Of a DNA stretch of 64,000 bases, positions 1 through 10,740 are shown in pieces. The stretch is from Cycas panzhihuaensis (taxonomy: Eukaryota > Cycadophyta). Under the pieces are notes generated by a model that made no database searches, was not told where the DNA came from, and saw only the letters and a list, made by a program, of their open reading frames with translations. The stretch spans positions 103,919,741-103,983,740 of the forward strand of contig CM041465.1 in assembly GCA_023213395.1 (NCBI GenBank), given 5' to 3'. Made by a program: the position numbers and the translations under genes. Position 1 is the first letter of the stretch, and every line of letters begins with the position of its first letter.

Positions 1-690
1 ACCATCTTTATCACCATAAGTAATAAAGATATATCTCTTGGATTTTAGGTCTAACTTTGAACATTGACTTTTATCAGTCAAGGCATAAGCATCACAACCA
101 AAAACTTTCAAATTTGAATAGTCACATGGATGTCCCATCCGTACCTCTTTAGGAATCTTATAATCTATTGCAAGTGATGATGACCTATTTACCAAATAGC
201 AAGTTGTTTGAACAGCTTCTGCCCATAAGCCCTGCTCCACTCTTGCATTACTTAGCATGCTTCTTGCTCTTTCAAAGAGTGTCCTATTCATGTGCTCAAC
301 GATGCCATTCTACTACAGAGTATATCTAGTGATCTTATGCCTTTCGATCCTAACTTCTCTGTAATAGTTCTAAATTCCAAGGAGTTGAACTCATCTCTAT
401 TGTCAGTTCTTAAATATTTAATTGACTTGCTAGTGCTCTTCTTAACTAGAGCCTTGAATTGCTTAAACACACTAAAAACTTTAGATTTCCTTTTTAAAAA
501 ATAAACCCATACCTTTATGGAGTAATCATCTATAAATGTGACAAAGTACAATGATCCTCCATAAGATATTATAGGGGCTGGTCTCCACAAATCTAAATGT
601 ATGTAATCCAGAATACCTTTACTAGTGTGACTCCTTACTTTAAACCTAAGTTTATACAGCTTTCCAAAAATACAATGTTTGCGAAAAGCC
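1..690 (-). pseudogene. pol: copia integrase, catalytic core and C-terminal part
   Basis: The minus-strand frame starting upstream at 1088 runs into the integrase core, with the landmarks HLDLWRP (first catalytic Asp), YFVTFIDDYS, KVWVYFLK and LRTDNRDEF (second Asp). The frame is lost at about 288 and resumes at 1-290 with NGIVEHMNRTLFERARSML (Glu of the D,D-35-E triad), then AEAVQTTCYLVNRSPS-like and KVFGCDAYA motifs, which are typical of plant copia integrases. A stop replaces a glutamine around 312. The protein would insert element cDNA into the host chromosome. Confidence 0.85.
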
Positions 691-1200
691 AAATCTGAAA
701 TTTGTAAGTTAGAAAGTAACTTACAGTTCATCAACACGTTAAGTCCTCTCTCATTCATGTACCTAAGTCTCTGATGCCATAACTGAGCTAGATCTTCTAC
801 AATCTTTGATGTTGCAGCTGCATGGCTAACATTTGTACTTCCCACTAAAATATAAAGGTTTCCTTTCTTTAAGGCTTTCATAATAACTAAGCTACCTTTT
901 GATACCTTTAAGACTCCTTTATGACTTGTGTACTTATAACCACCAGAATCTAGTTCACCTAAGGAAATCAAATTCCTTTTTAGATCAGGTACATGTCTAA
1001 CTTCAGTTAATGTTCTCACTACACCATCGAATATTTTAATTCTGATGCTACTAATGGCCACTGTCTTATAAGAAACTTCATTTTCCATAAGTATATAACC
1101 ACCATCAAGAGGCTAGTACGATGAGAACCAACTGTTGTGTGGACACATGTGGTGTGAACCACCTAAATCTAATAACCAATCATGGTGATAATGGGAAATA
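640..1200 (-). pseudogene. pol: copia protease and GAG-pre-integrase region
   Basis: The minus strand near 1170 encodes W-L-L-D-L-G-G-S-H-H-M, the copia protease active-site region. The normal D-S-G-A/S is altered to D-L-G-G-S. It is followed by the conserved VRHVPDLKRNLISLGELDSGGY block at about 930-1020, then the GAG-pre-integrase segment with LWHQRLRYMNERGL near 740-800. A stop at about 1115 separates the active site from the longer downstream frame. The family identification is secure. The copy is non-functional by sequence. Confidence 0.8.
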
Positions 1201-1289
1201 TTATAAGTAACTAAGACATCATCATCCATACCTTGATTCGACTCCACCTAATTCGCCTCCTTGGTAAGATCTTCCTTTTTCTAGAACTC

Positions 1290-2040
1290 CTTACTTTTGT
1301 AGCAATCCTTCTTGAGGTGACCTATCTTATTATAGTGCAAACATCTGAGCTTACTCTTCTTCCCTTTTGAGTTTAACCTTCATGTGTCCCTGGGGCTTTG
1401 TCCTCTCTTAATTGTTCTGCCCTTTACTGTCATAGCTTCTGGTGTGGAGGTTTCAAGACTACGCTTCCTCCTCACTTCTTCCATCAACAAAGCATTCACA
1501 ACAGAATCATAGTCTAATTCATCAGTAGTGCTAAAACTAATTGAGATGATAATATTATCCCAGGATTCTGGTAATAAACATAACAAGGTAAGATCCTTGT
1601 CCTCATCCTCAATTGTAACATCAATACTAGCCAACTAATAAATAAGAGTATTAAAAATATTCAAATGATCAACAATTTTTGTACCTTCCTTCATTCATAA
1701 TGAGTATAGTTGCCTCTTTAAATGGATTCGATTCGTCACTGATTTGGTCATATACAAGCCTTCCAACTGGGTCCATAATCCTATCGTTGTCTGCTCCCCT
1801 ATTATGTTTAATAGAACTTCATCTACCAAGCACAATCATATTATGCTAAGAGCCCTTTTATCTAGATTATCATATTCATCATCGTCTATTCCTGTAGGTT
1901 TCTTTGATTTTCCTATAAGAGCTCTATACAATCCTTATTGTACTAGAACATCATACGCTTTCAACTTCCATAACTCGAAGTTGTTATTGCCATTGAATTT
2001 CTCCACCTTGAACTTTGCATTCGCCAGTTTCACCATTTGG
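1290..2040 (-). pseudogene. gag: copia gag polyprotein region, degenerate
   Basis: Minus-strand translation near 2030 gives a typical copia gag start (lysine-phenylalanine rich, then a FELWK-type motif). An 84-residue open stretch at 1380-1634 corresponds to the gag C-terminal half, with the usual pattern LLCLLPESWDNI. A zinc-knuckle segment near 1310-1360 reads C-L-H-Y-N-K-I-G-H-L-K-K-D-C. The second cysteine of the expected CX2CX4HX4C has become tyrosine, so nucleic-acid binding would be impaired. Frames are interrupted between these pieces. In an intact element this protein forms the virus-like particle. Confidence 0.75.
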
Positions 2041-2094
2041 TGTAGAAAAAGACGACACCAAAACCTTTACAAACTTGTTGCAAAAATAAAAGTG

Positions 2095-2106
2095 GCTCTG
2101 ATACCA
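2095..2106 (-). other. Primer-binding site for initiator Met tRNA
   Basis: The reverse complement reads TGGTATCAGAGC, the exact plant initiator-tRNA-Met primer-binding site of copia elements. A two-base spacer separates it from the LTR. It fixes the minus orientation of the element. Confidence 0.92.
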
Positions 2107-2108
2107 CT

Positions 2109-2726
2109 TGTTGAGAAGACAAGGTCCCAATAACCTAAAACTGCCACCAAGATCTAAATTATTTTGCAACTAGTTATAAGAATCGACACTAAAATTTAAC
2201 ATGCAAGTTTTTAAACTAGAGATAATATAATAAAATAAATAAGAAATCCAAGCATCACATACACACTTGATATAACATGATAAAACCCTAACAGTATGCT
2301 AGGGAAACATCTACATAGGAAATATATTGATCTTTATTATCAATGAATAGAGAAATATATATATTTTGTAGCAAAATGCTCACAGCAACAACAACGAGTC
2401 GCCCAACTCCTCACAGTACATCCAAATACATCAAACACCATCAACATAATGAAAAGCACACTAAATTGGGCTATATGAAAGAGTCATACAAGGCACACAT
2501 TTTGACCATAGAATCTAGGGTATTTTTAGCGAACGACCTTGATTCTCTTTATAATTTAGTATGCTTTTTAGTGCTAGCTTTTTGGGTTAGGGTCTGTCAC
2601 TTCTGAACCCCCTCTTTGTGAGAGGTGTTCCAACCCCCTCACATCCCCCCTGTCCAAGGGGGGAAACTGCATTGCCAACCTGTCAAAATTTTAGCCTCCA
2701 AAACATTGTCGTCACATTATCTAACA
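2109..2726 (-). repeat. 5' LTR of the left-edge copia element
   Basis: The LTR starts on the plus strand with TGTTGAGAAG, two bases after the primer-binding site, and probably ends with CTAACA at 2726, giving about 618 bp with short TGTT/AACA termini. The outer end is inferred from where the disrupted RNase H reading frame begins, because no second LTR is available for alignment. The interior is AT-rich and has no coding signal. Confidence 0.65.
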
Positions 2727-3480
2727 TAAAGAAGCATGTTGGATTAAATCTTTATTAAGTAAACTTGGTTTGTTTCCTAACTCTTCCGTTAAAACTAATA
2801 TTTATAATCAAGATGCGAAATCTATTGCTACTAATCCTGTTGTACATTATAGGATAAAACATATATAATTATATCAATATTTTATATATAATTTTATAAA
2901 TAATAATACTATTAATTTATTTTATTATCCTACAAATTTATAAATTGTAGATATTCTTACAAATCGATTGACAGAAGCAAAGTTTGTTGAACTTCGAGAA
3001 TTATTAAAGATTGAAGAATTCTTTATCAAAGGGGGATCACCATGTTGAAGTCTTCTTCTTTTTCTTCTTCCTTCTATCTTCTATATCATATATTATACAA
3101 AAGATAATATTAAAGGGGGATGTTAAAATAATGATATCTTTTCATGTATTAATATTATCCTTTAATAAGGTTCATTTTATAAAGTTACTTTATATATTAA
3201 TTTAATTATATAGTTTATTAAAATGGACAACTGCCCAGTTCAATGAATCACCATCTTCTTTATAGTATCTCCTCCTAGATTTTAGGAGGTTGGTTAGGGT
3301 GGTTAAAGATTGGTTAATGAGGTGGAGGCTATATGGAGGATAGGTTAACATCAAAAAGAGAGAGGATGAGATCCTCACCATTATCATCTTTGTAACTGTA
3401 AAGTATATTTAAAATTTAATATATATTACTATATTTTAGGAGGTGATTTTTTTATCCCCACTAGGGGATTTTTCCACCTA
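2727..3480 (+). pseudogene. pol: copia RNase H C-terminus and 3' LTR remnant
   Basis: Directly after the LTR boundary the plus strand reads KEACWIKSLLSKLGL, then YNQDAKSIATNPVVHYRIKHI, the C-terminal RNase H signature of plant copia elements. After a frame shift, DILTNRLTEAKFVELRELL follows (about 2948-3010), again typical (ADILTK-like). A polypurine tract at 3111-3120 precedes TGTTAAAATA at 3121, the start of its 3' LTR. The LTR end was not resolved; AT-rich LTR-like sequence continues to about 3.5 kb. Only the 3' end of this element is left, because the left-edge copia interrupts it. Confidence 0.8.
3111..3120 (+). other. Polypurine tract before the 3' LTR of the copia remnant
   Basis: The sequence taaaggggga lies directly before TGTTAAAATAATG at 3121. 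This is the plus-strand priming signal expected between the pol end and the 3' LTR. Confidence 0.65.
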
Positions 3481-4824
3481 TCAAATATGGTGTACTTGTA
3501 TTAATTTATTTTGCAGATCTATATATTTGATTTAATTAAGATGATGATACATGTGAATGTATAATCTAACCCTCTCTTTAATAGAAACAACCTATCGAAC
3601 ATAAATCAAGCAGTAGCAGGAGAACAACTTTATGATTTAAACCAAAATGGTGTTATGCTTATGAATAGGAGACTCATAATACCAAGGAATGCTTCCATAA
3701 CCCTAAAAACATAGTAATAAAGGAGTCAAATTGGATTGACATAATGATACAGATACTCATACCATAGGGTAATATTTTCATAACTTAAAAACTACAAAGA
3801 AAGAACATAAGCGGTATTGCATATGTAGGGCAAACTATCATACAACTAAATATTGCTATCATAACCATGAAGGAAGAAACACTTAAGGCAGTACTCTAGA
3901 TAAACAATAAGTAAGGTCATCATATTTAACTAAAATAATATCTGATCAATAACAAAAAGAAAAAAGCACCAAGAAGATGTATGCTTTGCTTGTAGTTTGG
4001 GCATTGGAGGTCAAATTATTACTATGAAAACGTTGAAGACAATAACACCTACAAGTGCAAAAATTCTGGACCATGTAATCATCCTTTGAAAAATTACCCT
4101 TTAACACAAGATTAAATAACCATATGTTGATTATGCTTGACACACTCAAAGTCTTGCATCCATATACAAGAAGAAAATTAGAAGCTAACACTAATAAGGA
4201 TGAGTCAGATTACCCAAAATCGAAGATGGAAACTAAAAGTTTCACCTAAATGAAGAAGGCATTAGAGGAAACAATTAAGGAAGTGAAAAAGAACCACCTC
4301 ATCTTACCTAAACTAGAGATGAATCAAGTGTATAGGAGGAGGGTATCCCCAAAATGAAGTGAGGCAGGTGAAGTAAGGAAGTCACAAGCAATCAAGATAT
4401 TGATACAACTAATTTATTCAATAACATTCCATTGGAAGACATTCTATGGATGTTGAAACTATTAAAGAATCTATTAGAACAACTAAAGTTAACCGTCTCA
4501 TTGTGACAAGTAATCTAGTGGTTATAAAATATAATATTTTAAGCCTAAAGCTCTAAAGGAGTATACAAGGTTATAAAAGAAACAATGATAATGAGTAACC
4601 TACATAGTTATGAAAAATTATAGCTAAACTTTAACTCTACAGGTGGTGATAAAAACTTGTGCACAATTGATTACAAAAAGCATATGAAGCAAATATTCCA
4701 AATACTAACTATTATTATGTTAGAATTATGTTGAATACAAATCATACTATAGAGTTTAAAGATATGAATAACATAAACGAGCATTGTTATTAGGGTGATA
4801 ATGATGAATATATGCATATAACTA
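3480..4824. other. AT-rich intergenic or decayed repeat DNA
   Basis: No coding family, RNA gene or clear terminal repeat was recognised here. Short open stretches carry no domain motif. The sequence resumes at 10114 after the C3 copia insertion, so this block and 10114-10740 were originally contiguous. Confidence 0.5.
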
Positions 4825-4829
4825 GTAGT

Positions 4830-5062
4830 TATTGGAAATCAGAGGAAAAACAGAACAACATTTGTTCAGAGAAGGGAAAGATCTTATTGTCCATTGAGAT
4901 TTAATATCCTTAAATATACATCAATAATGTGACCATTACATATTGAAATGTAACTGATCAGTCTAAGACTGCCAAGTGTCACAATCTTACATTGCAGTTA
5001 CATTTGAGGGTGGTCTCAACATGACCCTCTTTCTTACTTAGATAAAACATTACATACCAACA
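4830..5062 (-). repeat. 3' LTR of copia C3
   Basis: This 233-bp direct repeat matches 9876-10108. Its first dinucleotide is TA instead of the TG seen in the other copy, a change that would impair integrase end recognition. It ends in ACCAACA. A purine tract on the minus strand (AAGAGAGGG, 5063-5071) adjoins it. Confidence 0.93.
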
Positions 5063-5490
5063 CCCTCTCTTAACGTTTTATCTCTAACATGCTCATTTTA
5101 TTTCTTAAATATTTAAGCCTTTCTTTCCCAAGAGGTTTTGTCAGAAGATCTGCAACTTTTTCGGCTGAGGGACAGTACTCCAAGTCAATTTCTTTATTAT
5201 GTACCTTTTCTCTTATGAAGTGATGGTGAACTTCAATATGCTTAGTTCTTGCATGCAGGATTGGGTTTTTGGTTAGTTTGATAGCACTTTGATTGTCGCA
5301 TTTCAAGGAAGTTACCTTTTTTTGTTGTTGATCCAGGTCGAGCAGAAGTTGTCTTAACCAAATAGCTTCATAAGTTACTGATGCAACTGCTTTGTATTAC
5401 GCTTCTGTAGAAGAGAGAGCAACTGTAGCCTGTTTCTTACTACACCAGGAGATTGCTGATAACCCTAAGAAGAAATAATATCCACTAGTG
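5063..5490 (-). pseudogene. pol: copia C3 RNase H
   Basis: The segment 5310-5490 corresponds to the [12 protein letters not shown]-type RNase H N-terminal half, with stops. The frame 5070-5306 encodes KCDNQSAIKLTKNPILHARTK, HHHFIREKV and EKVADLLTKPL, the standard copia RNase H C-terminus. It ends only a few bases before the 3' LTR, as usual for the family. Confidence 0.9.
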
Positions 5491-6560
5491 GATTTCCTTT
5501 ATTCTTTGTCTCCCACCCAGTCGGAGTCATAATACCCTGACACTTCGATTGAGCACCCTTTTAAGTATACTAACTTAAGATCTGTTATTCCTTTAAGATA
5601 TCTCAAAATTATTTTTATAGCCTGCCAATGTCTCAATTTTGGATTTTGCATGTATTTGGATACTAGTCTTACTAAATAGGATATGTCAGGCCTAGTAGCT
5701 GTCAAATAAATTAGACTTCCAATCATTTGTTTATATAAAGTGATGTTAGTATCTTTTGCTATATTATCAGCCATTAAGTCACTATTTGTTTCCATAGGTA
5801 TTGTACACAGGTTGCAGTTCTCCATTTGAAATCGAACAAGTAAATTTTTGATGTAGTTGCTCTGGGACAAGGTTATGTAACTTTGATATTGACCTATTTC
5901 CAACTGCAAGTAATAGTTTAGTGAACCCAAGTCTGCCATTTTAAATTTCTACTGAAGTTGATCTTTGATGTCTTTAATTCCTCTTTCATCATTTCTAATA
6001 AGAAGCATATCATCAACATAGACTACAATTATTGTTATCTTGTCATTCTTTTTCCTTATGTAGAGGCTGGAGTCTGAGTTGCATCGTTTGAACTTATTTT
6101 CTTCAAGGAAATGATTTAGTTTAGTATGCCAAGCCCGAGGGGCTTGTTTTAGACCATACAAAGCTTTTTTAATCTGCAGACCAGATTTTCTTGTCCTTTT
6201 TCAATGTACCCTTTAGATTGTTGCATGTAGACTTCTTCTAATTCACCATTTAGGAAGGCGCTTTTTATGTCCAATTGAGAGATTTTCCAATTTTGTGCTG
6301 TAGCCAAAGCTATTACTATTCGCACAGTGTTCATTTTTACTACTGGAGAGAAAGTTTCATCAAAATCCACACCTGCTGTTTGTGTATATCCTTTTGCGAC
6401 TAATCTTACTTTATACTTTTCTACCTTACCATCCATTCCCCTTTTTGTTTTATAAACCCATTTGCATCTTATAGCAGATTTACAGGCAGGTAGTTCTATT
6501 AGTTCCCATGTCTGGTTCTTTCTGATTGAATTCATTTCATTGTCCATTGTAACTTTCTAT
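5490..6560 (-). pseudogene. pol: copia C3 reverse transcriptase
   Basis: The minus-strand frame 6149-6547 encodes WELIELP, CKWVYKTKRG, VRLVAKGYTQ and QLDIKSAFLNGELEEVYM, the copia RT fingers and palm. A frame change near 6160 leads to LYGLKQAPRAW-type sequence (MYGLKQAPRAWHTKLN) and the catalytic VVYVDDMLL. After a stop at about 5945 it continues with MADLGSLNYYLQLEIGQ and GSLIYLTATRPDISY. The YVDD box is intact. Three frame breaks make the copy non-coding as a whole. Confidence 0.92.
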
Positions 6561-6699
6561 TCTTGATGATCTTTTGCTTCTTGATAACTTTGGGGTTCGA
6601 CTTTGCTCAGTAGAGCTTTTGACCTTTGCCCTCTTGTTTTATGTTCCATTACATTACTTTTTCCATCCTCAATTATTTTAATATACCATTTTGGCAGCT

Positions 6700-7665
6700 T
6701 TTTCTGTCTTCATGAGTCTTCCTTCCCACTGGAGTCTTCTGGTACTTGATCTAGATTAGTTTCACTTGTTGATGATGGATGAGCTACCCCTTCTTCTGAA
6801 GTGATCTCTGATTCATTCTCTTGCTTAACTTCTGGTGCTCCTTCTTTTGAAGTGATCTCTAATTCATTTTCCTGCTCAACTTCTTGTGCCACTTCTTCTG
6901 ATTCATTTCCAGTATTTCTGGTAGCTTCCTGTTCAATTTCCTTTTCACCCCCTTCTATTATTCTGATTTGTAAAGATTCAATATAATCTTCTTCATTAAA
7001 AATGACATCTCTACTTACATAGATTTTGTTAGTTTTAGGATCTATGCATTTATAGACTTTAAAATTTTTACTATAGCCTATCATAATGCATTCTATGCTT
7101 TTTGCATCTAGTTTGGATCTTTTTTTATCAGTAATATGAATAAATGCTTGACTGCCAAAGACTTTGAGAAGACTTACATTGGGTTTTTTTCCTGTCCAAG
7201 CTTCTTCTAGGGTGATGTCCTTCAAAGCTTTTGTGGGACTTCTATTTATTAAGTAACAAGTCGTGATTACTGCCTCTGCCCAATAGGATTTTGGTATATT
7301 TTTTCCATAAACCATACTTCAAGCCATTTCCATTAGAGTTCTATTCTTCCTTTCGGCTACTCCATTCAATTGAGGGGTGTAAGGAGTTGTAATCTATTGA
7401 CGAATTCCTCGATCCTTGCAATAATTTAGAAACTCCTTTGAAATATATTCTCCTCCTCCATCTGACCTGATACATTTAATTTTCATCCCTGACTCTAGTT
7501 CTGTTTTTGCTTTAAATTCTTTGAATGTTTCAAAGACTTCTAACTTATTATGTAAGAAATATACCCATATTTTCTGAGTGAAGTCATCAATGAAAGTTAA
7601 AAAATATCTGCATCCGTTAATTGTAAGTGGTGTAATTGGACCACAAATATTTGTATGTATCAATT
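6700..7665 (-). pseudogene. pol: copia C3 integrase and acidic linker
   Basis: The fragment 7394-7663 starts in the core (IHTNICGPITP, first Asp altered to Asn context; YFLTFIDDFT; CIRSDGGGEY, second Asp). After a stop and frame change around 7320-7393, the frame 6710-7315 gives AEAVITTCYLINRSPTKAL, KVFGSQAFIHI and the VSRDVIFNEE segment that ends copia integrases. An acidic linker towards RT contains a duplicated unit (QEVEQENELEITSKEG and PEVKQENESEITSEEG). Confidence 0.88.
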
Positions 7666-8290
7666 CTAACTTTGATTGAGCTCTCTAACACTTTCTTTAA
7701 AAGGATGTCTATGCTGTTTGCCTAGTTGATAGCCTTTACATACAAAGTTATCTGATGAAATGCTAGGTAAACCATTCATCATTCCTAATTTTTCCATTAG
7801 TTTTAGTGAGTCAATTGAGAGATGCCCATACCTCAAATGCCAAGCTTTATTATTAGATTTAGAAGCAATACAAGCTTTTACTTCCAAGTAAGGAAGTACA
7901 GGGTCTGACAGAAGTTTATAAAGATCATTGCATCTTACTCCTTTTGTAATAATTTTTCCATCTCTTTTTATATCTAGAATATGACAGTGCCCTTCTTCAT
8001 AAAAAATGGTTTTCAACCCTTTTTTACTCAATTGAGAGACAGAGAGAAGGTTCATTTTCAGATCTGGTACAAATAAGACATTTCTGATCTTTTTTGCATT
8101 TCCATCCAGATTTACAGAAATAGTTCCAATTCCCTTTATATCAAGAGAATACTTATCACCCAATTCTACTGATTTGTCTATATTGCAAGGTTTCAGTGTT
8201 TTAAACCATTCTTCTCGATTTGTCATATGTTTGGAAGCTCTTGAATCTATATACCATATGTCCTTGTGTTTTATACTGGTGGCCAAGGCA
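7666..8290 (-). pseudogene. pol: copia C3 protease and GAG-pre-integrase
   Basis: This minus-strand frame of about 206 residues begins near the protease active site, IWYIDSRASKHMTN, where copia proteases have DSGAS. Gly to Arg is likely inactivating. The block NVLFVPDLKMNLLSVSQL follows, then the GAG-pre-integrase LWHLR-like motif AWHLRYGHLSIDSLK near 7810-7860. The frame ends at 7666, and integrase continues in a shifted frame. Confidence 0.88.
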
Positions 8291-9200
8291 GTGATGAAGG
8301 CAATCTCTTCTTCCTCTTCTTCATCTTTTTCTTTACTATAGCCTCCAACATGTCTCTTTCCTTTTTGAATCTCACTTCATCTTTGTGGACACTTATAAGG
8401 ATAGTACTTGCTTTGTCCGCAATAGCAACATCTATCAAAGATTCTACAGTTGCTAGCAAAATGTCTGGTTCTTCCATAGTTGAAATAGACTCTATTTTCT
8501 CTGCCACGTCCCTATCCTCTTGGATCTTGCCAGCGTCCTCATCTTCTAAAATCTGGTGTTCCACTTCATCTCTGAAATTGATGTCTTCCTCTTGACCCTA
8601 AGTTTAGTCTAGATGCAAAGGCATCCTCTAATTTGATGTGCTTTCATACCTTTTGTTTCTCTATTCTTGTCTTAATAATAAACCTCTCAATTCATCAAGA
8701 GTTAAATTATCTAGTCTATCACCATCTGTGATAGTGTTGATAATTATGTCAAATGCTTTTGGTAATCTTGAAGTCACAATTTCCACTAGATCTTGTTTAG
8801 AAATTAGATCTCTGACACTTAAGAGATTATTTTGAATAGTAATAATCATACACATAAACTCCATTACATCTTCATTTTCTTTCATATGAAGCTTGTACAA
8901 CTCTTCTTTAAGGGCAATTATTATTGCCTTATTTTTCTGTCCATACAAATTTTCTAAACATTTCCAAATTTTAGATGCCAGATTCAATTTTTCAACATAA
9001 ATCAGAACTGAATTAGAAATTGACATTTTTAAGGTAAGAATACCTATATTATTTCTTTCTTCCCAGTTCCCTAGCTTGGCATCATCATTAGCTGGGCATT
9101 TTTCAATTCCTTCAGTAATGCCCCATGCATTTTTGACCCTTAGAATAATTTCCACCTTAATTTTCCAAACATGATATTTGGAACCAGTCAATTTCTCTGG
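8290..9200 (-). pseudogene. gag: copia C3 gag with altered zinc knuckle
   Basis: The frame from 9191 to 8661 encodes the copia gag N-terminal domain: YHVWKIKVEIIL near the start, then WKCLENLYGQ, LYKLHMKENEDV and the LPKAFD block. A frame change near 8640 leads into the C-terminal part. The zinc-knuckle segment at about 8393-8432 reads C-C-Y-C, four residues, Y, four residues, C, so the expected histidine of CX2CX4HX4C is tyrosine (CAC to TAC). The region 9192-9863 upstream is the untranslated leader. The protein would form the nucleocapsid-capsid shell. Confidence 0.82.
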
Positions 9201-9863
9201 TTCAGGTAAAGAGATGAGTGTGGAAGATATGATTTTCAGAGACAGGGAGTAGTTTTAGGGTCTGGACCGTACTATTGTATAGAATTCTATACGAAACCCT
9301 AACAGTATGAATTGAAATAAAATGTACCTCAAAATGTAGATATTTCAGGCACCTAACCAGATCTGAAGATGGATTTGCAAAAAAATTCCTTAGAAGGGAG
9401 AAACTGGCCCCGAAAGGAAAAATGGTGACTAGGGTAGAAATTCAGTTTTGGAGAAAAAATCAATGAAAAGCTTAGAAAAATTCTCTGAAATTGGTTCTAA
9501 ACTCGAAGTACTATTACTAAGAAGAATTTGAGACTGAGAATACCTGATTTTGTGAGCCGATCAAAGAGATTTTTAGACTGAAGTCTCCAAATCTGTGCGG
9601 ACTAGTTCGGGCTTCGTTTGGCCTAGAAAACGACTCCAAATGACTTTGCTGTAGAAGAGAGTAATGTTTCGTGTGCTTCGATCTATCTTTCCACCAAATT
9701 TTACTTTAATCCGATAACTTTAAAAGATCACGTCCGTATACCAGAGGATTAATGACCTTTTGATGGAATTGGAACCCTATCCTCCTTGTCTCTTTCTTAG
9801 ATCCTTGACTGGATTATCTTTGATAGAAGAATTCTCCTCCAGAAGAGTAGTTGAGATTGACTT

Positions 9864-9875
9864 GCTCTGATACCA
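9864..9875 (-). other. Primer-binding site of copia C3
   Basis: The reverse complement is exactly TGGTATCAGAGC (initiator Met tRNA) and directly abuts the LTR at 9876. Confidence 0.93.
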
Positions 9876-10108
9876 TGTTGGAAATCAGAGGAAAAATAGA
9901 ACAACGTTTGTTCAGAGAAGGGAAAGATCTTATTTTTCATTGAGATTTAATCTCCTTGAATATACATCAATAATGTGACCGTTACATATTGAAATGTAAC
10001 TGATCAGTCTAAGACTGCCAAGTGTCATAATCTTACATTGGAGTTACATTTGATGGTGGTCTCAACATGACCCCCTTTCTTACTTAGATAAAACATTATA
10101 TACCAACA
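9876..10108 (-). repeat. 5' LTR of copia C3
   Basis: This 233-bp LTR starts TGTTGGAAAT and ends TACCAACA, with the primer-binding site directly adjacent. In the element's orientation it would carry promoter and leader-start signals. Confidence 0.93.
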
Positions 10109-10113
10109 GTAGT

Positions 10114-10740
10114 GAGGACCTTTATACTAGTATAGATGAAGAGAATACGAAGATAAATATTTTGATGCTAATGAAAATTTTAAGAAAACTTACTTTAATA
10201 ATAAGAAAATCCATAAAAGAATTGGAGTGAATGCTAATTGTAATTTTACAAGTTGTATTATTAAAGGGGAATAATAATTGAGGGATAATAAGAAGAAATT
10301 AGTAAAGTAGACCATAGTAAGGAAATTATAGAAACTGGCATAACATGATTTCTATATTAGGACATCGTATTTCAAAAAGGGTAACTAAGTATGGCAATTT
10401 AACAACAAATCTAAAATGCTTTAAGGAGAATTAAAGATACATTACAAGTGACCGTACATGATTGAAGAGGGTTACAAGAATGACACTACCTAGTTAAGAT
10501 AATTAGTAGGCCAACTATTATTTGAAATGGTCAAGGGCAACAAGCTCTAACCCTATAATAGTTAGGATAGAAAAAAATTATTAGCAGAATCAACTAGTTA
10601 TACCATGAATATGTTGCTTGAAATTGAGGACAATCAAGGCTATCTCAATCTTAAAAAATCAATTCCACCTTGATATGTTAAAATAAATACAAAAGAAAAA
10701 AAAAATCATAATTCAACATTAGTCACTTAGTAACACTTGT
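10114..10740. other. Right-hand continuation of the C3 target DNA, no gene recognised
   Basis: AT-rich sequence with short open frames only. Near 10620 the plus strand contains a LEIEDNQG-like stretch that could be the tail of a gypsy polyprotein, but it is too short to assign. A purine-rich tract (gggagggatgggg, 10741-10753) follows and may be the polypurine tract of that element. Confidence 0.35.

Larger units (their letters stand above)
1..2726 (-). mobile_element. Ty1/copia retrotransposon, 5' part (continues off the left edge)
   Basis: On the minus strand the order is 5' LTR (2109-2726), initiator-Met primer-binding site, gag, protease, GAG-pre-integrase and integrase. RT, RNase H and the 3' LTR lie beyond the window. 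The right boundary is supported because the sequence directly after position 2726 reads as an interrupted copia RNase H gene on the plus strand. The TSD is therefore probably TAAAG (2727-2731), but its partner is outside the window. The coding region has several stops and frameshifts, so this copy is not autonomous. Confidence 0.85.
4830..10108 (-). mobile_element. Complete Ty1/copia retrotransposon C3 (5.28 kb)
   Basis: Two 233-bp LTRs flank gag-pol on the minus strand. A perfect 5-bp TSD, GTAGT, is at 4825-4829 and 10109-10113. Counting by eye gives 13 differences between the LTRs (about 5.6%). The order from the right is LTR, primer-binding site, gag, protease, integrase, RT, RNase H, polypurine tract, LTR, as expected for copia. 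Open frames are long but broken at several points, so the copy is probably inactive while still capable of being transcribed. Confidence 0.95.
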
